From the NCBI GenBank assembly GCA_028753945.1, contig JAPNXP010000007.1, forward strand, positions 1,612,001 through 1,676,000: 64,000 nt of DNA, read 5' to 3'. This DNA is from Hexactinellida sp. DTS-2022 (lineage: Eukaryota; Porifera; Hexactinellida). Position 1 is the first letter of the stretch, and every line of letters starts with the position of its first letter. Of the stretch, positions 12,072 to 22,440 are shown in pieces. A program made the translations under genes and the position numbers. A model generated the notes under the pieces. The model had not been told where the DNA came from, searched no databases, and saw only the letters and a list, made by a program, of their open reading frames with translations.

Positions 12072-12292
12072 CAGGGAATTAAAGGTTTATGAACGAACTT
12101 ATTGAACTTGAATTGAACGACCAGAAAGCAGGACTTTTATGGCATTTACTCTGAACGAACTGAACAAACACCAACGGTTGCCTGAATGGCAGTTGAACGA
12201 ACTGAACGCAAGAATTTAACGAACTGAACGAACGAACTGAATGAATATACTGAATATCGATAAATTAGAAATACTGAATTATGAATCCATAC

Positions 12293-12813
12293 ACGAGTGT
12301 GAATTTGGCTGAATGTTCGACCTGCACAACTTCAGTCAATAAGTTGACTAACTTGCTGACATCAGATTTAAATGTTTTTTGCAGCATTCGAAAGAGTAGA
12401 AACCTACGTTTATGAAGCTAGCATTACAATTTTTTTAAAAATTCATCTTCGACAAAAATAATTGACCTCTGACCCGCACTAGTTGACCCACTTTTTTAAT
12501 ATACTAATACTAATTATCAAGCGCTGAAATTATGTATGTAAACTCCAGAGACATCTACGTTTATGTTATAGAAATTTCATCAAAAAATATAATGTACTTT
12601 TTGAAATATTTACGTTTGAATATTGAAGTTGTCAAAATCGAGTCGCCATAAAATCCTACTATACGTATATGCATACAGCTAGCAATAGCGTCAATTCCAG
12701 TTTGACGTAGACAGTTAGAAGTGATTAAATTAGATCACAAGCTTCAAGCTGATATGCTATTACGTATTAATAATTCCTTATGAAGAGGATAATGTCAACT
12801 CCCGCCTCATTCT
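12293..12813 (+). repeat. MULE left terminal inverted repeat (521 bp)
   Basis: Pairs with 19884-20404 on the opposite strand at roughly 95% identity by eye, from ACGAGTGTGAA to CTCATTCT. Mismatches are scattered substitutions and short indels. The high identity suggests a fairly recent insertion or ongoing arm-to-arm conversion. Confidence 0.93.
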
Positions 12814-13080
12814 TTGAATAGTCCTTTGATATAGCAACACTATTTATTGTTTGTTTGCTTATTGAATCAATAAACTATTTCATCATCAAAACGAATCTTT
12901 TAATTTCCGAAATCATATTCAAAGCCCGCAGTTATTTTATTTATCTAATCTCGCGATTAATTGATCCAATACAAATACAGCCAAGAAACTATACCATTTC
13001 TAAATTTGACTTGTGAGTATTGACTCTTGAGGTCCGTTTCTTCTTATTACATAAGATTTATGGTTTTACATATATTATAT

Positions 13081-13407
13081 CAGGGCTTTTCAACCTGAGG
13101 ATCGCAAAGGCCTCCTTGGGAGGGATCACGAAACGATTATCTTCATTGATTAGTATTTTAAATTATTTAATTATTCATAAAATACTATATATACTGGCAT
13201 CATCAATTGTCAAGTGAATAGATTGGATTTTTGGACCTGTTGTCTCTCAAAATCTTAGCCTAGGGTTTCTCTAGTTCTTGAAAAAAGCAGTTCCAACTCT
13301 ACATCAATATTTTGTTAATTATATAAGAGTTCTGACAATAAAATTTATCCCATGAACATTAAGGTGTTCGTGCGAATGTTCACAGATGCAAAAGTTAAAA
13401 ACCCCTG
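13081..13407. mobile_element. hAT MITE, exact 8-bp TSD
   Basis: 327 bp with ends CAGGGCTTTTCAACC and GTTAAAAACCCCTG. The octamer TATTATAT is present exactly on both sides (13073-13080, 13408-13415). It lies in the 5' non-coding part of the MULE, between its left TIR and first coding exon. No ORF of note. Confidence 0.92.
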
Positions 13408-13865
13408 TATTATATTGACTTTCTATTATATTGATTAATTGTTTCTACAATTTAGATTTACATTTACGACTCCACGATACATGGCTCGAAATTTCAACAC
13501 ATCTTTCCCTGGAACCAGCTTTTCTAAAAGTAAATTTATTGATATGTTTATCTAGGGCCCAAATCTATTTTATATATATCGTTCTACTCTTTCGTTTCAA
13601 ACAATATTCGTTTATGTCCAATGTTAAAATAAATATATTAGATTCACTTAATTAATTAAATTATTATGATATTATTCCTGACAAATTATTTAAGTATGAA
13701 CTAACAATCGCTTCTAATTACCGAATTATCTGAATATGTGCTGGGCATAGTATGTGCAGCATTTTTCTTTAGTAATAATCTGGGTGGAGGTGATTCCACG
13801 ATACTTTTTCAGGAAAATACCATATGCATAACTAATCCCTATTTATTTAACTCTCGTTTTTTTAG

Positions 13866-14582
13866 TACCTCGAGAACTCCAGCAATTACTTTCATATGTT
13901 GAATCCACATCACAATCATACAGTGAGATTATGAATTCCCTTTCTACCAGTCCTAGTGTCGCAGATTCAATTTGGGGATTAATTTCTAAGAAAGTTCATG
14001 GACGTAATAGTCAAGCTAAACGCGTAAAACTCTATTTGAAATGGAAGAACAATTCCCATAATATCCGTGAATTGTTAGAACGATTAATTAATCCTGATTC
14101 CACCTCTCAAAATATGTCATTTTTCGTTAGTTTAAGTCTCGACTCTCTCTGCCCTGAAGGGTTAGCATCGTTACAGACCTCTGTTATGCTGCGAGAAATA
14201 TCTCTATGTGTGTCCCTATCTAGTCTTAGCCCTGTAGTTCGTGAAGAAATTTCATGGGAATCGATTGAACCTGATTTGCAGGATGACAGGTTATTGTTAA
14301 TTTGGTCTTCCTCAGCATCTGACTTGGTTACCTACCATGAACTTAAGCAAAAGGACGAGCGTGTTTCATTTGATCTTAGCAATAGTAATTCTATTAGTAA
14401 TACACAAGCATACTATTATTACAACAATAGCCAGGCTCAATTATGGGTTGATGGTTGTAATTTTTATGGTTACCGAAGACGAAATTATTTTGAAAACTTT
14501 TTGAAATTTGAAAACATGATAGATTTGGAACAGTGTAATAGATTTGTTCGTAAATGTATTGATGAGTTTGAGGTTGAGATTA
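13866..14582 (+). CDS. MULE protein, N-terminal part (interrupted)
   Basis: An exon-like frame opens after a strong acceptor (CTCGTTTTTTTAG) and reads VPRELQQLLSYVESTSQSYS before the ATG at 13931, then about 217 codons. It stops being collinear at 14582, where the Transib element inserted after CIDEFEVEI. Removing that element and one GATTA restores an uninterrupted frame into 16396 (EIIEQTPLLLIW). No catalytic motif lies in this part. It is presumably the N-terminal region of the transposase. Upstream coding exons were not found. Confidence 0.75.
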
Positions 14583-15297
14583 CACAGTGGCTTATGGCAG
14601 GGAATAGACCAATTATTGAGGTCTGTATTATTGTGTTTTCCAGCTTGTTTATTGTTATTTGATTGCCATAGTGTTCTAAATTTCAAATTTCCAGCTTATC
14701 TAAAGCCTACAAGTATATAAAAATTGCCTTCGAACGTTGGAGTAATTTAGTTCCATTTGCGGTTTTGTTGGAATTTGAAATAAGGTATTCTACTTAGAGT
14801 CAATATAATTATGTTACTATGGCAATTTTTTGTGTGTACTAAATTTAGATTAGTAATATAAGTATTCTGAAACTGTATTTTTTAATCATAGTAGTGTAGC
14901 TTAAATATTTTTCCAAGAAATATTATTTTTAATATCACCTGTAAAATTAAACAAATTGTAACAAATCTAGATATTTGAAGTGTGCGGAAACACCATTATG
15001 CAAAGAAATGCAAATTGAATATACTTTCAGAAAATTAATTAATGTATGTAGAGTTAGTATACAAAGTCACAACCTCCGGTTCGCTCCGGAAATAAAAATA
15101 TATACTACATTCCAATGTGAGCATTCGGTTACTATGCAAGATTCCAAGTCTCAATTTGGTAACTGCAATTCAATATCCATTGTAACCACCAAGTTATTTG
15201 ATTCTGCTGTTTCATATGTGATATATATTTTGTTTAAGATAGTAGTGACCATAATTCGCGTCAATTTTCATTCATTTTTTTGTGTATTTATCTCAAA

Positions 15298-15919
15298 TGG
15301 CAGCTAGTGATCAGAATATCCCCAAGACCAGACTTGATTTGGCAAAGATTTTGAAGTCGCATGAATTCAATATTCAAGCAGCATTGACTGAAATTGAAGA
15401 GTCTGTTGGAATAAATAATAGTGCCTTGCAATCATTGCTATGGAGGGTTCGTAATAATGTGAGGAAAGGAAGGAAGTCAGTTGACGAATTGGATGGAGAA
15501 TGGTGGAATTCTCAAATCGATTTTAATTATGGACTTTAAAAAGAGTCGTCTATCAACTCCAGCTGACTTTACTACGTCCTCTGTGCCTGATGAAAGTAGA
15601 CCTATCCATAGAAAGAGTCTCGATAGTGTTTATTTGAAACATCAGAGATCACGCCTCTCTAAATTACTGGAGTGCATTAAAGAAATTTCAGAAATTGAAG
15701 ACATGTCAGAAATTTCAATCGCAGCTATTTCTTTACAATTGGTATCCAATCAAGACGATAACCGTCAGTTAGCTCAGATTTCCAAAAAGATTGCCTATGC
15801 TGGAGATTTTAGTGATGCGATAACACGAAAAAAGTTCCGATTGATAAGTAGTTGTTTCTTCTTGATTATTTGGAAATTGGTAAAAGAAAATATACGAGCT
15901 TACGTCAGCTGTAAATAGT
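15298..15919 (+). pseudogene. Transib transposase N-terminal domain only
   Basis: ATG at 15298 reads MAASDQNIPKTRLDLAKILK. One frame change near 15535 joins it to KKSRLSTPADFTTSSVPDES and then HQRSRLSKLLECIKEISEIE, AAISLQLVSNQDDNRQLAQI and SKKIAYAGDFSDAI, followed by a decayed tail (KKFRLISS..LEIGKRKYTSLRQL-like in a shifted frame, near 15835-15910). It aligns block for block with residues 1-200 of the minus-strand protein at 50484-49579. The frame ends at 15916-15918; D-D-E residues are absent. Confidence 0.88.
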
Positions 15920-16069
15920 GTATTATATAATTAATAAACCTATTTTGAATGAATTAAGGCAATAAGTAAATTAATTTTCTAAGCAATTCCTAGGTACAGT
16001 CGACACATAATTGCAAAATATTAATTTAAGGGGTTAAATTAATTAATACCAGAAATTAAAAAAAAACAC

Positions 16070-16340
16070 GGTTGTATGACGTCATAACTAATACATCTGG
16101 AGCCATAAATAATTTTTTTATATGTCAAAAGATGCATAGGCATCGATAACCCATATGTAATTAATTCATAGTACAACGCAAACTCGAAAGATATAGCGGA
16201 TTTCAGAATTTCAAAAAAATAAGTAACATCATCATGACGTCATAACAGACAAAGTATGAGGTGTAAATAAATTTTGATATGACCAAACATTTTCTAAACA
16301 TCGATAACCCATATGTAATTAATACATTATAATAGGCTAA
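16070..16340 (+). repeat. two direct repeats in the Transib derivative
   Basis: Two diverged copies of roughly 100-110 bp share ATGACGTCATAAC at the start (16077, 16233), CATCGATAACCCATATGTAA near the end (16140, 16298) and TTAAT. They lie between the truncated ORF and the 3' terminus of the derivative. Function unknown. Confidence 0.7.
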
Positions 16341-16395
16341 AGTGCACACAGATATCTATTCCCTACCAACTGCGATTTTAAGCCACTGTGGATTA

Positions 16396-18656
16396 TTGAA
16401 CAGACACCATTATTGTTAATTTGGTCAGTTCTTAAACAAATTAATTGTAAATGTATTGACAAGTTGTTTAAAAAACAATACGCACTTTTGACCAACGAGC
16501 AACTAAGTGAATTCGTACATTGGATAACAGATTTACGTGATCAGTTTTCGAGTAAAGGTGTTGATGTATTGAAAATAATTTATACTGATTGTTTAGCTAT
16601 AATATCTAACCCAGAAGTAGCTCCAGAATTGTCCCCACTTCCTGAAAATGTACCTCTTCATCTTGTTGAAGAGGAATATAATGCCGAGGACGCCATCAAG
16701 TGTAGTAATAATATCATTAACAACGTAAATGATACTGTTTCAAATTTGCATGGGTGTAATGAATGTAACTTTGTACCCGATTTGAGTGTTAATGGTGAAT
16801 TTTTTCTGGACGTGGACGAGTGGAATAGCATTCATTTTATTGATATACAAGGAAGAGATAAGTTAAATCGAGATTGGACAGCTTTGTTTAGCAGTAAAGT
16901 TGCTAAAATCTATCCCATGTGTGTTCTTAAATTTAACAATTATTGGTTTAAGAAGATTTATAGTCGTAAAGTAAACTCACCATACTTTCGAGCATGTGCT
17001 GACTGTAAGTTCCTTAACTGATATTCGTTTGAGTTTTACATAAATGAAAACAAAACTAGTCTACCAGGATCTACAAATACCTTAGCAGTACACTTTATAT
17101 CTAAAGGTTCTCTCTCAGTGCAACACAATAATGGAGAGAACAAATATGCACGCTATGTATCTGGTATTCAGCGAACACATCTAGGTGGAATTCTACAACA
17201 TAACTCTGTTTCAAAATATTTTCATAAACAATTTGGTTGTATGGATAATGTTGTCGAGTACTGTAGTGGTAATTTTTCTCATCTTAAGACCCAAGATTGC
17301 TTAAGACAGATAAAATTTGAAGTTAACTCGTCTAACAGATTTTCAAACGATATGATCACGGATATTTCTGCAACTCAGGAATACTACCGTAACTTATTAA
17401 ATGAGAAACCAATTACTGGCTACGTACAATATTGTGTTAAGGAACCGTTCATTATCCATTTATACACTATGCAACAGATAGAGCTATTGAAACTTTTAAA
17501 TAAAGAGATAAATGTTTTTTTGGATGCTACGGGTTCTCTTATTAGTAAACCTCAATCGGTCACAAAACCAATCTACTATTATGCACTCACTCTACAGCAT
17601 CCAGACTACCATACTCGCCCGATACCAGTAGCAGAGATGATTAGCTCGGACCATGGTACCGCAGAGATATCACATTTTCTAAATAAATGGTATTTAAATT
17701 CTAAGTTTGTTCTCAACAAAGAAATACACATAACTTGAATAGAAATTGATTACAGTTGGGCTATGATTCATAGCACTTGTATAGCATTTAATAAAAGTAA
17801 CATTGTAGGCTACCTAGAGAGTTGTTGGAAAGTAGTAAATACAAATGTAAAGGTTCTGAATAACTTAACTGTTATACATTTATGTTCCGCCCACATAATG
17901 CATAGATTAAGTCATAACTTAGATAAGAAATTTAAGATTCAAAAAAGTTTAAAACATCTTATTTTACACGTGTTTGCTGTAATTTTAAAAGCAAAAAGTA
18001 TGCAAGAGATAAATAGGGTTTTCGTAGGATTAAGTAATATTTTATCTATACAGTGTTATAATGATACTGTCAGCTCCAGTTTAGTGGAATTAAATGGTTT
18101 AGTTAGAGGCGACATGCTATATCAACTTGACTATGTGGAACCACCTGAAGATGATTGCGCGCAAGTAGAAAACGCCACTACATATCGTGCTAAATCACCC
18201 TTTGGTAGACATTTTGATTCACTAGTATCTAAGAATCGTAATGATTTAAAAACTGATAAAATTAGTATGCTAAATGGCTGTTATTGTCCCGATATTTTAG
18301 AATATTTGTTAACATACTATATGCCAATCTTGCCTTTATGGACTGGAATTATATTATCTCGAACTGGTAATCAAGAAGAAACTAAAGCAAGTAATGCCAT
18401 AGCAGAAAATTGGTTTAGGATAGTTAAACATCCAATATTCGAATCTAATATACACATCAGACCTGGTGATTTTATTCGTACAATGTATAGTAATATTCAT
18501 GATAGAATTTCTGCTTTCAAATTTGGATTTCATCCCTTGGCTTCTAAAATATTTAAAGCAAAGAAGCGTAAACTAGAAGTACCTAATGAAGAAAATTGTA
18601 AGGAGGAATGGTCTGGGAGGAGCAAAATTCATAGGAGTTATATAACCCAGATGTAG
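16396..18656 (+). pseudogene. MULE DDE transposase, catalytic part
   Basis: One frame, broken only by TGA at 17019-17021 and TGA at 17736-17738, continues the 13866-14582 segment. Motifs: SPYFRACADCKF, GYVQYCVKEPFIIHLYT, first Asp in NVFLDATGSL (about 17520), PVAEMISSDHGTAEISHFL, second Asp in IEIDYSWAMIHSTC (about 17748), LCSAHIMHRLSHNL (the MULE Cys-x2-His motif), and Glu in AIAENWFRIVKHP (about 18410). All catalytic positions survive. The first stop falls in CKFLN(stop)YSFEF and the second just before the second Asp. A related fragment ends the window (63880-64000). Confidence 0.88.
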
Positions 18657-18745
18657 ATAATGTAGATAAAGTTTTTTTTTAATGTTATCAAACTTTAAAT
18701 AATAATGTACAGTCAAAAAGAGCTAAATATTTAAAGAGAAAGATT

Positions 18746-19486
18746 TTGGACTCTGAATTTCCGGGAAAAAAGATAATTCTAGAAAAAGAGGTCGTATCCA
18801 CAGCCCCTGATGTGGTCCTCCAGGCAGCTGATGTCGATATTATCACTGACATCGATATAATTGAAATTTGTACAATGAATTACGACCTTCCACCCTATAA
18901 GCCACTCTCCCACCCTGGTCAGATAGATATTTGTCATAATCTGAATTTTAATGTTGTAATATCGCCAGTACATAACAAGATTAAGAGTAATGTAAAGAGA
19001 CCACTGAATGAGTATGTACCTAGCAAGACTTATTGTGTCCCCGGAGATGGAAATTGTTTGTTTTCTTCTATAGCATATTGGATTACGGGTTGTTCGGATA
19101 ATTGTCACGAAATACGGAAACTTATCGTTGATAGTATGATAAATAAATTAAGAGTAATATGTGTGAAATTTATTAATAATAAATACACAAATACTTACAG
19201 AAATATCGGAGATTATGTGGCTAAAACTGGTATGAAGAGTAATGCCAAATGGGGCGGAGATTTAGAATTATTTGCAGCAGGTCTCTTATTTAGGACAGAT
19301 ATTTGGCTCTTTTCGAAAGACACGGGTAACACATGGAATGTTTTCTCTGGAAAAGGTGCTAGTATAGATCAGGTAATTAATACACCACCCGCCAACACCA
19401 CTGGATCTATTTACATTGTACATACTGGTAATCATTATGAACCAGTCTTGGAATTATCAGATAAGGAGATAGAGACGAAGTTTTAG
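18746..19486 (+). CDS. OTU-family cysteine protease domain of the MULE
   Basis: 246 codons, no stop. The domain begins YCVPGDGNCLFSSIAYWITG (Asp101, Cys104), continues WGGDLELFAAGLL (169-181) and ends GNHYEPV (His230), so the Cys/His pair and the DGNC oxyanion motif of OTU deubiquitinase-like proteases are intact. There is no ATG at the start. A T9 run at 18672-18680 separates it from the transposase frame, so it is probably the transposase C-terminus after a frameshift. OTU or ULP peptidase modules are known passengers of MULEs; their role in transposition is not established. Confidence 0.88.
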   Translation: MDSEFPGKKIILEKEVVSTAPDVVLQAADVDIITDIDIIEICTMNYDLPPYKPLSHPGQIDICHNLNFNVVISPVHNKIKSNVKRPLNEYVPSKTYCVPGDGNCLFSSIAYWITGCSDNCHEIRKLIVDSMINKLRVICVKFINNKYTNTYRNIGDYVAKTGMKSNAKWGGDLELFAAGLLFRTDIWLFSKDTGNTWNVFSGKGASIDQVINTPPANTTGSIYIVHTGNHYEPVLELSDKEIETKF

Positions 19487-19489
19487 ATC

Positions 19490-19883
19490 ATTTATTTTCG
19501 CGCGCATATTATGGTTATTCTATTTTAATTCTGTGGACAACGATTAACGATTAATGATTAACGATTAATTTATAAGTGTATTAATGATATTTGTGTACAC
19601 ATTATGTAGAATTTTGAATGATATAATCAATGCTTTGTATAATCTTTGAAATCCAATAAGTCATCCAATTAATTAAACTATCAAATTATTTATTATCTTA
19701 TTTATGACCGAGGTCATCTCCTTGCAATAATTAAAACAAAACTCTCCCTCCATTTGTGAAAAAGGCTATTCAGTCTACAAAATTTGGTATTAATTAATTG
19801 ATGGAGTAAATTAGCCCGTTTACTATTATTGCGGGACTTGGGTGATTGATTACATGCTTGGAAATAACTCAAATTTATTAATA
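19490..19883. other. MULE 3' non-coding region
   Basis: AT-rich sequence between the OTU stop and the right TIR, with repeated ACGATTAA words at 19540-19570. No gene. Confidence 0.5.
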
Positions 19884-20404
19884 GAATGAGAGGCGGAGTT
19901 GACATTATCCTCTTCATAAGGAATTATTAATACGTAATAGCATATCAGCTTGAAGCTTGTGATCTAATTTAATCACTTCTAACTGTCTACGTCAAACTGG
20001 AAATGACGCTATTGCTAGCTGTATGCATATATGTATAGTAGGATTTTATGGCGACTCGATTTTGACAACTTCAATATTCAAACGTAAATATTTCAAAAAG
20101 TACATTATATTTTTTGATGAAATTTCTATAACATAAACGTAGATGTCTCTGGAGTTTACATGCATAATTTCAGCGCTTGATAATTAGTATTAGTATATTA
20201 AAAAAGTGGGTCAACTAGTGCGGGTCAGGGGTCAATTATTTTTGTCGAAAATGAATTTTTTTAAAAATTGTAATGCTAATTTCATAAACGTAGGTTTCTA
20301 CTCTTTCGAATGCTGCAAAAATCATTTAAATCTGATGTCAGCAAGTTAGTCAACTTATTGACTGAAGTTGTGTTGGTCGAATATTCAGCCAACTTCACAC
20401 TCGT
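19884..20404 (-). repeat. MULE right terminal inverted repeat (521 bp)
   Basis: Inverted partner of 12293-12813. The outer end reads CACACTCGT and is followed directly by the duplicated octamer ATCCATAC. The inner limit is at AGAATGAGAGGCGGAG. Confidence 0.93.
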
Positions 20405-20923
20405 ATCCATACGTAGAATATAAATATATCACTTGAAAAGTAAATTTAAATAGATCACTACTTATACCTGCTTCTCATACCTAATAACCACTACCAACTC
20501 ATTACGTATACTGAATGAACTGAACGAACGAAATGAACGAACTCAACGAACGAATTGAACGAATCGAACGAAATGAACGAACTGAACGAACGCAAGTAGT
20601 GTTGAAGTTATGAGGTGAACGTGAACGAACTGAACGTGCGTTAATTTGAAATGAACTAAATTGGGTTTATTAAGTCCGTTCGTGAACCATCATTCCCTGA
20701 TATTTATGTGTACATAATGTTCGTAATCTAGCTAAATATCGAATGTTGTCGTTTAGTTATGAAACATTAATTAACAGGATCCGATTTTGACGTAGGATGT
20801 CAGTGTTTTCATTGTCAAGGAAGAGTTTGAACAAGGGGCCTTAGTTTGTTTGTATTATTACTAAAGTTTATTATCAATATATTCATGAAAACGATAATAA
20901 TTGTGTCAAAAATAGAAACTCAC

Positions 20924-21110
20924 CCAATTGTTGTTCATCCAAAGTCTGATTAGTATTTATGACCTGGGTCGATTGGTAAATGTCAGCTTGATTCCGATAA
21001 TACATCTGTTCACTTGATCGAGTTAAATACTTGCGTATGAGAATCAGAATCGTGATCAAACCACCCAACAATATGATAACAAACAATATTATCACGGATA
21101 TTATATCCAT
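20924..21110 (-). CDS. candidate first exon of a small membrane protein
   Basis: ATG at 21110 reads MDIISVIILFVIILLGGLIT then ILILIRKYLT: a hydrophobic helix of about 24 residues followed by basic residues, then a polar stretch ending TLDEQQL. A consensus donor follows (TTGG/GTGAGT). The N-terminal membrane anchor, ATG and donor make a real host first exon plausible. The protein is not recognised, and later exons were not found downstream on the minus strand. Confidence 0.45.
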
Positions 21111-21861
21111 TTATAAAGCTCAAAGAGATCAGATGACAATTCTTTTTACTAATTTTTGATGAATTTGCCTATTTCATATGTTAAAATACAAATTGTTAAA
21201 TAATGTTCAGTTCCGGTATTTAGAAATAAAATATTGATACAAATGTTACCTTACAAATATAAATAAACAAATTTGGTAGACAATTAAAAAAAGATAATGT
21301 ATTTAATGTAAATAAATATGCCATCAGAATCTCAAAGTAAACTTAAATTTAATTGCATTAATTACTACAGCCTCAAGTATAATGTGGAACAAATCAGAAA
21401 AATTATGTGAAGAACTCACAAATATACACATGTAAAAATAGAATTGTTCATTGGTTGGTACATCGAGGCATAAAGCAAAGTTATTAAATAATTAAACAAA
21501 GAAAGACCGAATGAATGGTTCGTAAATTAAATAATCTGAAAAAAAATGCGATATACGTATACTTAAACAAATTGAATTTTCGACGGATGTGAAATATCAA
21601 CAAGTAAATTATTAAAAATTCCTAATATAGGAAACCAGGCTTTCATCCAGGAAAAAATTCTGCGTGCATAGAGTACATAAAATAATCAATTACGTCAATG
21701 GGAGAATCTCTTGCTGTTCGCGCGCCTAGAAAATTTCCGCATGCCTAAATGAAACTCTGCAGGACACCCTCGAAATCCACATCAATCGTTAGTCAAACAG
21801 CGAGTCGGGAAATCAAAAGTGTTTTATTTGCTCCTCATCAATCCAAATTGACATAACCTAC
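21111..21861. other. non-coding stretch
   Basis: No gene or repeat structure recognised. It becomes less AT-rich from about 21650 toward the candidate exon at 21862. Confidence 0.35.
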
Positions 21862-22082
21862 CTGAGGATCCGATTGGTGAACGATTTAAACAGAGATTTA
21901 TATAGACTTTCTGCCCCGCACTTTAAAATGTTATCATAATAGATGATCGATAAATTCAATGATGCGGCACTATTAGATGGAGGATAAATTCGTACGGTAC
22001 CTAAATAAGTTTCATCGAGGAACTTATGGGCCAGCAAATTCTGACAAGACAGCAGGAACTTAATTAAGTGCAAAGCCGGCAC
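21862..22082 (-). CDS. candidate internal exon, unknown protein
   Basis: 73 codons open between an acceptor (TTCGATTTAG) and a strong donor (CCTCAG/GTAGGT). The frame reads PALHLIKFLLSCQNLLAHKF, GTVRIYPPSNSAASLNLSII and ends SLFKSFTNRIL. Base composition is higher in GC than its surroundings. The family is not recognised. It could be host sequence or part of an unidentified element. Confidence 0.4.
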
Positions 22083-22440
22083 CTAAATCGAATCATAATG
22101 CAAGCACTTTGGCTACTTAACAGATGCAGGGCTAGCAACTAAATAAACCCCAGTATTTGACGAATTACTCACATAATATGTACAGCGCAGAGTAGCATAT
22201 GGGAAGCGCGGGATGGACCGATGTGCGCCAAAATACTCGTACTCCCGCCGAACCATCAAACAAACGTAACGATATAATTCGAAACGATCAGATTCGTGGG
22301 ATAGGGACAATTTTGCTAGCGGAATATATGATCGTGGGATGCGGGAAAGGCATTGTCACGGGACAGACTTGTTATAATTCTGGGTCGTGTCACAAAATTA
22401 CTACACGTCTAATTATGGGACACAGGGGTTGTCGCAGGAT
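22083..22440. other. GC-richer stretch without a supported gene
   Basis: Short overlapping ORFs on both strands but no motif or splice context that decides between them. It adjoins the 3' (RING) end of MULE-RING copy 3. Confidence 0.35.

Larger units (their letters stand above)
14583..16390 (+). mobile_element. Transib deletion derivative with asymmetric RSS-like ends
   Basis: 1808 bp, flanked by exact GATTA duplications (14578-14582, 16391-16395). The left end is CACAGTG + 11 bp + GGAATAG. The right end, read inward, is CACAGTG + 21 bp + GGAATAG. Only the N-terminal third of the transposase is kept (15298-15919); the catalytic region is gone. So this is an internally deleted, non-autonomous copy that must have been moved by a transposase supplied in trans. 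It sits in the coding sequence of the MULE. Confidence 0.92.
12293..20404 (+). mobile_element. 8.1-kb MULE with 521-bp TIRs, transposase and OTU protease
   Basis: Long inverted repeats begin ACGAGTGTGAA at 12293 and end TTCACACTCGT at 20404. The octamer ATCCATAC is duplicated exactly outside (12285-12292, 20405-20412). Internal genes run on the plus strand: a DDE transposase (13866-18656, broken by a Transib insertion) and an OTU-type cysteine protease segment (18746-19486). Long TIRs, the 8-bp duplication, a D-D-E core with a CxxH between the second Asp and the Glu, and a captured OTU domain are all known MULE traits. A hAT MITE (13081-13407) and a Transib derivative (14583-16390) have inserted into it. 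Confidence 0.9.
12072..20699. mobile_element. probable outer hAT-like element hosting the giant MULE
   Basis: The left end CAGGGAATTAAAGGTTTATG and the right end, read inward, CAGGGAATGATGGTTCACGA, align (CAGGGAAT..GGTT..(T/C)GAACG.ACTTA). Both sides have subterminal arrays of GAACGAACT words (12180-12240, 20515-20640). Flanking octamers GACTTTAT and ATATTTAT match at only 5 of 8 positions, so the outer limit is less secure than that of the MULE it contains. No coding sequence remains outside the MULE. Confidence 0.5.
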
